Positions 1-6,902 of a DNA stretch of 11,288 nt are shown in pieces (within the stretch, counting starts at the first letter, position 1; every line of letters begins with the position of its first letter). The position numbers and the translations under genes were made by a program. The notes under the pieces are model-generated. The model did not search any database and was not told the DNA's origin. It saw only the letters and a program-made list of their open reading frames with translations. Source of the DNA: Candidatus Omnitrophota bacterium. GTDB taxonomy: Bacteria > Omnitrophota > Koll11 > Pluralincolimonadales > Pluralincolimonadaceae. The stretch spans positions 1 to 11,288 of the forward strand of contig JAKLIT010000039.1 in NCBI GenBank assembly GCA_022709465.1, written 5' to 3'.

Positions 1-1
1 C

Positions 2-1009
2 TGCCCGACCTTTTTGGGAGCGACACAGAAGATTAGCAAGACAGCCCAATGCGAACTGTGCCCGCGCGGATGCGTGCTCGATGAGGGGCAGAAGGGCAAC
101 TGCAGGGCCAGGACGAACAAAGACGGCAAGATAATAACGCTCGTGTACGGCAAACCCTGCGCCGTGCATGTCGATCCAATCGAAAAGAAACCCCTCTATC
201 ATTTCCTCCCGGCGTCAAAGGCGTTCTCCATCGGCACCGCCGGGTGCAACCTGCACTGCAAGAATTGCCAGAACTGGGAGATCTCCCAGTCGGAGCCGGA
301 GAAGACGAATAACATGGACTTTCCGCCGCAGGCGGCTGTCAGCGCGGCGGCCGGCAACGGCTGCAAGTCCATCGCCTATACTTATAATGACCCGGTCGTC
401 TTCTACGAGTACATGTGCGATATAGCGAAGATAGCGCGGCCGCGCGGGATCAGGAGCGTTGCGGTAACGGCGGCGTATATAAACCCGGAGCCGCTCGCCG
501 AACTCTGCTCCGCGATCGACGCCATAAAGGTCGACTTCAAGGGCATAACGGAAGATTTCTATAAGAAGGTCTGTTTCGGCCGCCTGCAACCGGTGCTCGA
601 TTCGCTGAAGATAATAAAAAAGAGCGGCTGCTGGCTCGAGTTGGTCAACCTCGTCATCCCCACGCTTAACGACAGCAGGGATGATATCTCGCGCCTGGTC
701 GACTGGGTCCTGGATAACCTCGGCGCGGATGTGCCGCTTCATTTCTCGAGGTTCTGGCCGCAGTACCAGCTGCGCGAACTCCCGCCGACGCCCGAAGCGA
801 CGCTCGACGCGGCATGGCGGACGGCGAAGGAGAAGGGCATCAAGTACGCGTACATCGGGAACATCGCGCGGCATGACGGCAACAATACATATTGCCCGAA
901 ATGCGCGAAACTGCTGATAAAACGCGCCGGCTACGATGTAATGGAAAATAATATCACGAGCGGGAACTGCAAGTATTGCGGGCAGAAGATCCCCGGCATC
1001 TGGGAATAA
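2..1009 (+). CDS. amrS: AmmeMemoRadiSam system radical SAM enzyme (5' partial)
   Basis: This is a radical SAM protein of the PflA-like AmrS family, which occurs with AMMECR1- and Memo-domain proteins; the reaction it catalyses is not established. Numbering from the TTG at 14, the N-terminal CELCPRGC motif (residues 13-20) is followed by the 4Fe-4S-binding CxxxCxxC (C78, C82, C85, in GCNLHCKNCQNW). The C-terminal half has the family-typical HFSRFWPQY (243-251) and a zinc-ribbon-like pair, CPKC (294-297) and CKYC (319-322), ending IPGIWE. The frame stays open to the left edge (codons C-P-T-F before the TTG) and the TTG has no ribosome-binding site, so I take the true start to lie outside the window. 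The residues just before the CELC motif read like the end of a signal peptide (CPTFLGA), which is inference. It leads an operon with the Tat mini-protein and the prenyl synthase. Confidence 0.9.
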   Translation, partial: CPTFLGATQKISKTAQCELCPRGCVLDEGQKGNCRARTNKDGKIITLVYGKPCAVHVDPIEKKPLYHFLPASKAFSIGTAGCNLHCKNCQNWEISQSEPEKTNNMDFPPQAAVSAAAGNGCKSIAYTYNDPVVFYEYMCDIAKIARPRGIRSVAVTAAYINPEPLAELCSAIDAIKVDFKGITEDFYKKVCFGRLQPVLDSLKIIKKSGCWLELVNLVIPTLNDSRDDISRLVDWVLDNLGADVPLHFSRFWPQYQLRELPPTPEATLDAAWRTAKEKGIKYAYIGNIARHDGNNTYCPKCAKLLIKRAGYDVMENNITSGNCKYCGQKIPGIWE

Positions 1010-1010
1010 C

Positions 1011-1015
1011 GGAGG
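1011..1015 (+). promoter_or_regulatory. Shine-Dalgarno site of the Tat mini-protein
   Basis: GGAGG lies five bases before the ATG at 1021 and just after the amrS stop. It supports translation of the short reading frame that follows and rules out the longer in-frame upstream start inside amrS. Confidence 0.7.
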
Positions 1016-1020
1016 CGGAT

Positions 1021-1182
1021 ATGAAAAGCATTACGAGAAGGGAGTTCCTGAAGAGGAACTTTGTGCTCGCGGCGGCGGTATTCATCGCCGGCGGGCTTGT
1101 CAGGGCGCTCTCCGGGGCTTTTGGCCGGAAGGCCAACGTTTCGGACAAGGAAGCGCGTTATTATAAGACGCTTGCCGGATGA
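1021..1182 (+). CDS. Small Tat-signal protein with AmrS-like N-terminal tail
   Basis: This is a 53-residue protein. It opens with a textbook twin-arginine signal: TRREFLKR at residues 5-12, then a hydrophobic stretch (about 14-28, FVLAAAVFIAGG). After that only about 25 residues remain, ending KEARYYKTLAG. That ending resembles the stretch that normally comes just before the CxLCPxxC motif in AmrS proteins, many of which carry their own Tat signal. It has a good ribosome-binding site, starts 12 bases after amrS and overlaps the next gene by ATGA, so it is probably translated. It could be a small exported partner of AmrS, a remnant of a duplicated amrS 5' end, or a membrane-anchored peptide. 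No function is assigned. Confidence 0.75.
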   Translation: MKSITRREFLKRNFVLAAAVFIAGGLVRALSGAFGRKANVSDKEARYYKTLAG

Positions 1183-1193
1183 CAGGAGCAGGG

Positions 1194-2165
1194 ATGCAAG
1201 ACCTCGAAGCTATCATAAGGCCGATAAAAGCGGAACTCGCCGCTGTAAAAGGCAATTACGCGCACCAGCTCAGGTGGCAGTCGGAGCCGATAAAAGGCAT
1301 AGGCAACTACCTTTCGCGCACCCACGGGAAGTTCTTCAGGCCGACACTCGTATTGCTCTCCGCCAAGATGGGTGACAGCGCTAAGATGGACAAGGCGGTC
1401 TCGCTCGGCGTCGCGATAGAGCTCATTCACGCCGCCAGTCTGGTCCACGACGATATAATAGACGACTCGTTCCTTCGCAGGAAGCAGGAAACTATCAACA
1501 GCAAGTGGGGCAACGCGATATCGGTCATCGCGGGCGATTACCTTCTCGCGAGGGCTTTCGATATCGTCTCGAAGATGGACGAGCCGAAGATAATGACCGT
1601 CTTCTCGAGGACCGCCGCGCGCATGTGTGAGGGCGAGCTCGCGCAATTATCGAACGCTTATAACTTCAGCATAACCGAGCACGAATACCTCGATATAATA
1701 AAAAGGAAGAGCGCTTACCTCATATCCGACTGTTGCGCCTCGGGCGGTATGCTCGCGGGCTTAAGCGACGAGAAGGTCAACCGCCTCGCGGCATACGGGC
1801 TTTACCTCGGGATGGCGTTCCAGATAGTCGATGATTGCCTTGACCTTATAGGCAAGCAGAAGAACCTCGGCAAATCCGTCTGGCAGGACCTCGACGAGGG
1901 CAAGCTGACGCTCCCTATAATATTCATACTGAAAGGGGCGTCAAAAAAGGAGAGGATAAAGATCGTCGACCTGATAACCTCCGGCGGGAAGACCGCCCAC
2001 CGCATACTCAGGGAGAAGGCCTCGGCGACGGGCGCGATCTCGCGTTCGAGGACGATAGCTTTCAACTATATCAAGCTCGCCAAGAAGAAACTGACCGAGA
2101 ACGACGGCATGCTCAGGAAGACCTTTTACGATATCGCCGATTACGTCCTCGAGCGCAAGGGCTGA
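1194..2165 (+). CDS. Polyprenyl diphosphate synthase (long-chain trans-type)
   Basis: This enzyme condenses isopentenyl diphosphate units onto an allylic primer to make a long all-trans polyprenyl diphosphate, typically the side-chain precursor of respiratory quinones. Both aspartate-rich motifs are intact: DDIID (residues 86-90, preceded by ELIHAASLVH) and DDCLD (213-217, in FQIVDDCLDLIG). Also present are the FRPTLVLL segment, the VIAGDYLLA segment and a slightly divergent GKSVWQDLDEGKLTLP block. The residues just before the first motif are small (Ala, Ser), as in long-chain enzymes rather than farnesyl or geranylgeranyl synthases, but product length cannot be fixed from sequence. I chose the ATG at 1194 because AGGAG lies five bases upstream. 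An in-frame ATG at 1179 overlaps the previous stop and would add five residues. Full-length at 323 residues. Confidence 0.9.
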   Translation: MQDLEAIIRPIKAELAAVKGNYAHQLRWQSEPIKGIGNYLSRTHGKFFRPTLVLLSAKMGDSAKMDKAVSLGVAIELIHAASLVHDDIIDDSFLRRKQETINSKWGNAISVIAGDYLLARAFDIVSKMDEPKIMTVFSRTAARMCEGELAQLSNAYNFSITEHEYLDIIKRKSAYLISDCCASGGMLAGLSDEKVNRLAAYGLYLGMAFQIVDDCLDLIGKQKNLGKSVWQDLDEGKLTLPIIFILKGASKKERIKIVDLITSGGKTAHRILREKASATGAISRSRTIAFNYIKLAKKKLTENDGMLRKTFYDIADYVLERKG

Positions 2166-4300
2166 TAATACAGCAGGCAGGTCGCGGTAAGGTTGATGAA
2201 ACCGGTAAGCGCGAATACGCGGCTTATCCCGATGACCGGTATGAGCATCGAGCTCGCGATAAGCGCGCCCGCGCATGCGCCGGCAAGGTCGACGCCGTAG
2301 ACAAAGCCCGGCGAAGATCTCCCGGCCGCTATCGGGAATATGAAACCCGTCAGTATCCCTGGCACGGCCGCAAGAATAAAGAAGACCGGTTGAGGAAAAC
2401 GCAGGCCAGCCAGAAGCGAAAGTGCCAAAATAAACGAGTAGATATAGAACAGCGACTGGACTCTCCTGTATGCCGCCGTCGCGTCCGCTTTGCCTGCTAT
2501 CGTCCTTATTGCGCAGGCGCTTCCGATAACGAGGCCCGCCATGAAAGCCGCGAATATCATACCTACCTTATAATAGACATAACCGTATACCGCCTGGAAG
2601 GCGACTATCAAACAGACCTGTATCGCCATCCCTGAGAATCCCGCCGCCGCTATCGAAAGATGGTACGGGAAGGCCCGGCTCTTCGACGCGGCCTGGTATG
2701 CCGCCGCGGACAACGCGAATACGGCTGCTGCTAACAGCAAAAGCAGGTTAGCGTCCAGCCCGTCGAGCGCGCCGAGCAGCCGCGAGAACCGCGGGTCGGA
2801 CCGCGCGGACCACAGGACCGTATCGTAATAATAACCTACCGGGCGGAAATCCCGGTTGATCTTAACGTTCCTCGCGTTATCCACGGATTCTTTCGCGTAT
2901 TTTATCCTCGCGGGATCCATCAAATCCGGAAGGTAGTGCGCGTTGACATAGTCGAGTCCCAGCCCGCGCTCGTTTATCCTGCGCGACAATACAGTGTGGT
3001 CGTAAGTGAGCGCGCCTTCGGACGGGGAGGCGAGGAAGACGGCGCTGTCCCCCGGTATCATCTTTATATCGGCGAACTGTGTTGCAAGTGTCTTCTTCAG
3101 GCACGCCAAAAATTGCGCCTGCGCGGGGCTTATGTAATCCCCGGAGGAGGCCACCCTGAATGAGAATACGCCGCCCTCGCGGAGTATCTTCCCGATATCG
3201 CGATAGAACTCGAACGAGTAGAACCTGTTTATCTGGGCGGTATAGGGGTTTGGCAGGGCGAGTATTATGACGTCATACGCGGGCGCGCCTTTCTTCGCGA
3301 GCTCCGCGACAAACAGCCGCCCGTCAATAAGGTGCGGCTTAGCCCTCGGATCCCCGCTTTTTTTCAGTAGTTGTGGATCCATCTCGACGTAGTCGACCGA
3401 CATGACGGGATGCTTAAGCACCTCATCAAGCGACCCGCCGGCTGAGCCGCCGATAAGAAGGACATCGCGCGGCGACGGATGCTCGAACATCGCGAACTGG
3501 ACCGAGCCCTCGGCCGTGACGGGATCGTCGCTCGAGGCGACGAGCAGGCCGTTCTCGAAGACGCTAGACTGCGGCCCTCGCGCCGCGCGGACGATATTGC
3601 CGTATACCGTATCCTTTACGCTCACTAGGCCGAACCCGCGCCACTGGAACCGCCTTAACGCGAAGTCGAGCGGCCCGGCGAAGGCCAGCATGAAGATAAG
3701 GATCAGGGTCGTATAGGAGAAGGAAGTCCACCATCTCGGCGGGGATTTTCTCCTGTCGGCCACTATGAGCACGGAGAGGGAGGTAAGCAATCCGCAGAAT
3801 ACGCAGGCCTCCAGCGGCTCGACGAGCGAGACAAGAGATAAACTGAACGCGAGTCCGCCCGCGGCGGCGCCTGCCGATTCAACGAGATATACCTTACCGC
3901 CGTCGGCAAACCGGCAGCTAAGCGCGAAGAGCGCGCCGAACGTCAGGCAGGCCGGCGCGAGAATGACGAAAGAGGACGCCGCCATAGGGAGGACGCCGAT
4001 TATCTCGCCGGGCGACGCACCCAGGAAGTTTCGTATGTTCCTGATGAAGAAGACCGTCGCCGGAAGGACTACCGGGACGGACAAAAGGAAGATGTGCAGC
4101 ACCTCCTCGGCGTAGCGCTTGAACCTCGCGGCCATGCTTCCCGCCGATACCCAGAAGAGCCACGCGGATAACATTATCCCGGCGGAGAGTTCGTTGCCGT
4201 AGAATACGACGAAGAGCTCGCGCATCAGGATGACCTGCGCGGCCATCGACGCGAACCCGAACGCGAATACGGCGAAATACAATCTCGATCGGTGTTTCAT
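2141..4300 (-). CDS. Membrane protein with spermidine-synthase-like domain
   Basis: This protein has 719 residues from the ATG at 4300 (a TTG at 4315 is in frame but less likely). The N-terminal third (about 5-215) is multi-spanning and holds the family motif AAQVILMRELFVVFYGNEL (20-38). The middle (about 225-430) is a spermidine-synthase-like Rossmann methyltransferase fold: DTVYGNI (230-236), LLIGGSAGGSLDEVL (281-295), VDYVEMDP (302-309), DGR (326-328) and YDVIILALPNP (342-352). The C-terminal third (about 520-710) is again multi-spanning. Positions that are Asp in active spermidine synthases (GGGDG and VDxxDP) read GGSAG and LALPNP here, so polyamine synthesis is doubtful. Its role is unknown; the family is usually annotated as fused MFS/spermidine synthase. 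It converges on the prenyl synthase gene and overlaps its 3' end by 25 bp. Confidence 0.85.
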   Translation of the reverse strand: MKHRSRLYFAVFAFGFASMAAQVILMRELFVVFYGNELSAGIMLSAWLFWVSAGSMAARFKRYAEEVLHIFLLSVPVVLPATVFFIRNIRNFLGASPGEIIGVLPMAASSFVILAPACLTFGALFALSCRFADGGKVYLVESAGAAAGGLAFSLSLVSLVEPLEACVFCGLLTSLSVLIVADRRKSPPRWWTSFSYTTLILIFMLAFAGPLDFALRRFQWRGFGLVSVKDTVYGNIVRAARGPQSSVFENGLLVASSDDPVTAEGSVQFAMFEHPSPRDVLLIGGSAGGSLDEVLKHPVMSVDYVEMDPQLLKKSGDPRAKPHLIDGRLFVAELAKKGAPAYDVIILALPNPYTAQINRFYSFEFYRDIGKILREGGVFSFRVASSGDYISPAQAQFLACLKKTLATQFADIKMIPGDSAVFLASPSEGALTYDHTVLSRRINERGLGLDYVNAHYLPDLMDPARIKYAKESVDNARNVKINRDFRPVGYYYDTVLWSARSDPRFSRLLGALDGLDANLLLLLAAAVFALSAAAYQAASKSRAFPYHLSIAAAGFSGMAIQVCLIVAFQAVYGYVYYKVGMIFAAFMAGLVIGSACAIRTIAGKADATAAYRRVQSLFYIYSFILALSLLAGLRFPQPVFFILAAVPGILTGFIFPIAAGRSSPGFVYGVDLAGACAGALIASSMLIPVIGISRVFALTGFINLTATCLLYYQPLRSRT

Positions 4301-4306
4301 AGAAAT

Positions 4307-4335
4307 AGTATACAAATGTTACTACAAAATAACAA
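4307..4335 (-). promoter_or_regulatory. Candidate promoter of the spermidine-synthase-like gene
   Basis: Read on the reverse strand, TTGTTA (4335-4330) and TATACT (4312-4307) are separated by exactly 17 bases, a sigma70-like layout. Transcription would begin at or next to the ATG at 4300, so the mRNA would be leaderless or nearly so. This fits the absence of a Shine-Dalgarno sequence there. The call is from motif and spacing only, in AT-rich DNA where chance matches are common. Confidence 0.4.
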
Positions 4336-4375
4336 TATATTTCATTTGAACAACACGTAATATATGCTAAACTAA

Positions 4376-4381
4376 TATAAT
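4376..4381 (+). promoter_or_regulatory. Candidate -10 box for the glucan export operon
   Basis: A perfect TATAAT lies 20 bases before the ATG of the glycosyltransferase. No good -35 sits at the usual distance: TTGAAC at 4346-4351 is 24 bases away, too far. The leader would be about 14 nt with no Shine-Dalgarno sequence. It is listed because this 101-bp gap is the only place a promoter for the operon can sit within the window, other than inside the neighbouring gene. Confidence 0.3.
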
Positions 4382-4401
4382 ATCTAATCTTACAAAAACC
4401 C

Positions 4402-5943
4402 ATGAAAAAGAAAAACACGCTTAAAGGGTATCTTTTTGTCTTTACCGCCTTTATATTGACTTTTGTTATCACTTATATAATGGCGGGAATGATAGTTTTT
4501 GAAGAGGGGAATATTCTGTTTCCTCTTCTTTGGCTTATAGGATTTTGCGTCCTGGTTTTTAATGTCTGCCTCGCGCTTACCCAGGCGGTTTTCTATTTTT
4601 TTTCTGTCGAAACTACTTTGCCGGAATCAAGGCCTGCGGCAAATCCAATGACCGCCGTGGTATATCCCGTCAAAGATGAGACCTTTGGTCTGTACGAAAG
4701 GATCAAATATACGATAGAAAACAACGGGGAAGGCAATGCGCATTTCTGGATCCTCAGCGATTCAAAAGGCCCCGCGTTGGAGTATGAAGAAGAGATCACG
4801 GACAAGCTCTGCAGGGAGTTTCCCGGAGTAGTCATAAAATACAGGAACCGGCCGGATCCGGTCGAGAAGAAGCAGGGAAATATAAGCGACTGGATAAGTG
4901 AGCACGGGGACTATTACAAATATATGGTAGTATGTGATGCCGATAGCGTGCTGCCCGCCGGGACGGTGCAGAAATTCATCGACAAGGCGGAACATCCCGC
5001 GAACAACGACGTAGCGATATTCCAGGGCGGGATAAGAGTGATACACGCAAAAACGTTCTTCAGCAAATTTATCGCGCTCGCGACGGAGTCCTCGCAGAGA
5101 TTCAACGTCACGGTAGTTTGGAGGATATTCGAAAGGTCTATGTCGGTCGGCCATGGTAATATCATAAGGATAGGGCCATTCTCCAAGGTCAGGCTCAAGA
5201 AGGGCATTATATGCCATGACATATGGGAGACGGCCTATCTTGACCAGATGGGATACAGGACGTGTTTTTGTGAAGATATAGTCAGCTACGAGGAAGTGCC
5301 GGGGAATTATCTTGAAGCGAGGACCAGGGATAGCCGCTGGGCAAAAGGAACGTTCCAGGCCTGGAGCCTGCCTTTCCTGCCTGGGATATCTTTGGCTACC
5401 AGGTATCATATAGGGTATTGCGTATACTCATATTTAGCCCATATCCTGCTTCTTTTTTGGCTTGTATCCGGGTTCTTTTGCGCGTCGGAGATAGGCGGAC
5501 AGCTGTTGAGTTTCCAGAGATACGCGTTCATAGGTTATTCGATGATAGACCTTGAGCTGTCAACAATGCTTATCGGATCGTTATTGATAATGGCTTTCCA
5601 TAAGATGGTCGCCTGCCGTTCCTTTAAGGACGTATCGAACCTTGTATCGGAGGTACTTTTTTCTACGCTTGTCGCGCTTAACAACGTGTTCTATGTCTCG
5701 ATGGATTTAGTGTTGATGCCTTTCAGCAGGTTCAATTGGAAACCTATGAAGAAGAACCCGCTTGAGAGCATAACGTTATACGAAACCGCAAAGAGCCTTC
5801 TTCCGGGCACGATATTCGGCATATTATGCGTTTTCCTGGGGCTCAAATACTCGGTCCACTGGCTGATGATCAGTTCGCCTTTTATAATCAGTTTTGTTGC
5901 CGCGGTTCCGGTAGTGTATTTAACAGCGATGAGGAGCGAATAA
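4402..5943 (+). CDS. OpgH-like family 2 glycosyltransferase, beta-glucan synthase
   Basis: This is a processive inner-membrane glycosyltransferase of 513 residues. Two membrane segments (about 9-31 and 39-68) precede a cytosolic catalytic domain (about 84-325). Several further segments follow (about 336-360, 383-403, 414-440, 467-508). Catalytic GT2 elements are present: D120 (ILSDS), DAD at 179-181 (YMVVCDADSVL), CHD at 271-273 as the TED equivalent, and RDSRW at 309-313 as the Q/RxxRW motif. The blocks KQGNISDW, YMVVCDADSV, GHGNIIRI and SYEEVPGNYLEARTRDSRW match the OpgH/MdoH osmoregulated periplasmic glucan synthase from memory much better than cellulose or chitin synthases. It is much shorter than enterobacterial OpgH. 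OpgH polymerises UDP-glucose into beta-1,2-glucan, so the same product is inferred. It is the first gene of the operon; the adaptor starts one base after its stop. Confidence 0.87.
   Translation: MKKKNTLKGYLFVFTAFILTFVITYIMAGMIVFEEGNILFPLLWLIGFCVLVFNVCLALTQAVFYFFSVETTLPESRPAANPMTAVVYPVKDETFGLYERIKYTIENNGEGNAHFWILSDSKGPALEYEEEITDKLCREFPGVVIKYRNRPDPVEKKQGNISDWISEHGDYYKYMVVCDADSVLPAGTVQKFIDKAEHPANNDVAIFQGGIRVIHAKTFFSKFIALATESSQRFNVTVVWRIFERSMSVGHGNIIRIGPFSKVRLKKGIICHDIWETAYLDQMGYRTCFCEDIVSYEEVPGNYLEARTRDSRWAKGTFQAWSLPFLPGISLATRYHIGYCVYSYLAHILLLFWLVSGFFCASEIGGQLLSFQRYAFIGYSMIDLELSTMLIGSLLIMAFHKMVACRSFKDVSNLVSEVLFSTLVALNNVFYVSMDLVLMPFSRFNWKPMKKNPLESITLYETAKSLLPGTIFGILCVFLGLKYSVHWLMISSPFIISFVAAVPVVYLTAMRSE
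5931..5936 (+). promoter_or_regulatory. Shine-Dalgarno site of the adaptor gene
   Basis: GAGGAG lies eight bases before the ATG at 5945, inside the last codons of the glycosyltransferase. It fixes the adaptor start and implies translation from the same mRNA as the synthase. Confidence 0.6.
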
Positions 5944-5944
5944 A

Positions 5945-6901
5945 ATGAACGAAAAACCTGATCTTTTTAAATCAACAGAACAGGAAAAAAGAAGGCTCGC
6001 GAAGGAGCATAACAGGAAACTGCTTGTATTTGCGGTCATAGTGGCGGTATGCGGGTTTATCCCGTTCGGAAGGAATATAAGCGGCATAGCGAGGGTGGTC
6101 CCGGAGAAGTACTGTTATATAGACGCTTTTCAATCCGGGATAATCTCGAAAATATTCGCGGACGAAGGCAGCATAGTAAAAGAAGGCGACGATCTCATCG
6201 AGATAAAGAACCTCGAGCTAATGTCTGAGCTCGACACTTCCTACAGGAAGGAAGTTATATTGAACGAGGAGACAAAAAAGCTTGAGGAGGAGATCGCCTG
6301 GCACAGGAAAGCTCTGGACAGGAACCTTAATCTTTATAATGACGAGGTCATAGCTCCCGCGGAGATGGAGCTTACACGGCTTAAGTATAACAACGCCCGT
6401 CATGAATTGGAGATAAACAAGCAAGAGGCCGATATACTGGTGAAGAGAAGGGAGTATCTGCTGAAATCCATCGAGATGACCCGCGTTAAGAGCCCGATGA
6501 GCGGGGTAGTCGTGGGAAAACTCAAGGACAAATCCGCTTCGGTGGTAGAGAAAGGCGAGGAGATATGCCAGATAGTGGATAATTCCAAATTCATGCTTGA
6601 ATTCCCGATCGAGGAGAAGAAGATCCAATACGCCAAGATCGGGCTGCCCGCCTCTATAAGGTTTTATGCTTTCCCGGAAAAGATGTATAAGGGAGAACTC
6701 AAAGAGATAAGGCCAATATTCTGGGAAAAAGAGGATAAGATGATAGTAAAAGAAAACGTCATTAATGTGCTTATAGAGTTTGAGGGCGAGGTCCCGAAGG
6801 GCTTGAGGACAGGGATGAGCGCGTTTGTGAATATCAATACCGGCAAAACATTCTTCTGGAAGATGTTAAGGGACAAGATCATCTATATGCTTTCGAGCTG
6901 A
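5945..6901 (+). CDS. HlyD-family periplasmic adaptor protein
   Basis: This 318-residue membrane-fusion protein has a short cytosolic N-terminus, one transmembrane helix (about 25-42) and a periplasmic body. The split biotinyl-lipoyl domain is clear. Its first half is at about 58-88 (IDAFQSGIISKIFADEG, then VKEGDDLIEI) and its second at about 180-211 (RVKSPMSGVVVGKL, then VEKGEEICQIV). A charged helical hairpin (about 90-178) separates them, as expected for the coiled coil that docks on a TolC-like channel. A beta-barrel region (about 214-297) ends in GLRTGMSAFVNINTGK, typical of the family, and a short hydrophobic C-terminal segment follows. These adaptors normally join an ABC or RND transporter to TolC, but no such transporter is next to this one. 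Its neighbours are a glycan synthase and a TolC-like fusion, so it probably bridges those two. Confidence 0.87.
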   Translation: MNEKPDLFKSTEQEKRRLAKEHNRKLLVFAVIVAVCGFIPFGRNISGIARVVPEKYCYIDAFQSGIISKIFADEGSIVKEGDDLIEIKNLELMSELDTSYRKEVILNEETKKLEEEIAWHRKALDRNLNLYNDEVIAPAEMELTRLKYNNARHELEINKQEADILVKRREYLLKSIEMTRVKSPMSGVVVGKLKDKSASVVEKGEEICQIVDNSKFMLEFPIEEKKIQYAKIGLPASIRFYAFPEKMYKGELKEIRPIFWEKEDKMIVKENVINVLIEFEGEVPKGLRTGMSAFVNINTGKTFFWKMLRDKIIYMLSS

Positions 6902-6902
6902 T

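Noticed and set aside
215..874. Long reverse-strand open frame (219 codons) opposite amrS
   Set aside because: It is Arg-rich with no recognisable domain and lies fully antisense to a gene with clear AmrS motifs; it is a by-product of GC-rich coding.
976..1020. Longer start for the Tat mini-protein within amrS
   Set aside because: It would put about 15 charged residues before the Tat signal and has no ribosome-binding site, whereas GGAGG sits correctly before the ATG at 1021.
4301..4401. Small RNA or riboswitch in the divergent intergenic region
   Set aside because: The gap is only 101 bases of AT-rich DNA with no stable stem-loop visible by eye; promoter elements explain it better.
3918..4472. 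Reverse-strand open frame of 184 codons across the divergent promoter region
   Set aside because: It overlaps both the membrane protein in another frame and the start of the glycosyltransferase, and it has no family motifs.
4845..4862. Palindromic CCGGATCCGG-type stretch as a possible operator or hairpin
   Set aside because: It is short, lies inside the glycosyltransferase reading frame, and the repeated GG/CC comes from Arg-Pro-Asp-Pro codons.
4762..5409. Reverse-strand open frame of 215 codons inside the glycosyltransferase
   Set aside because: It is antisense to the catalytic core (DAD, CHD, RDSRW), whose motifs show the forward frame is the real one.
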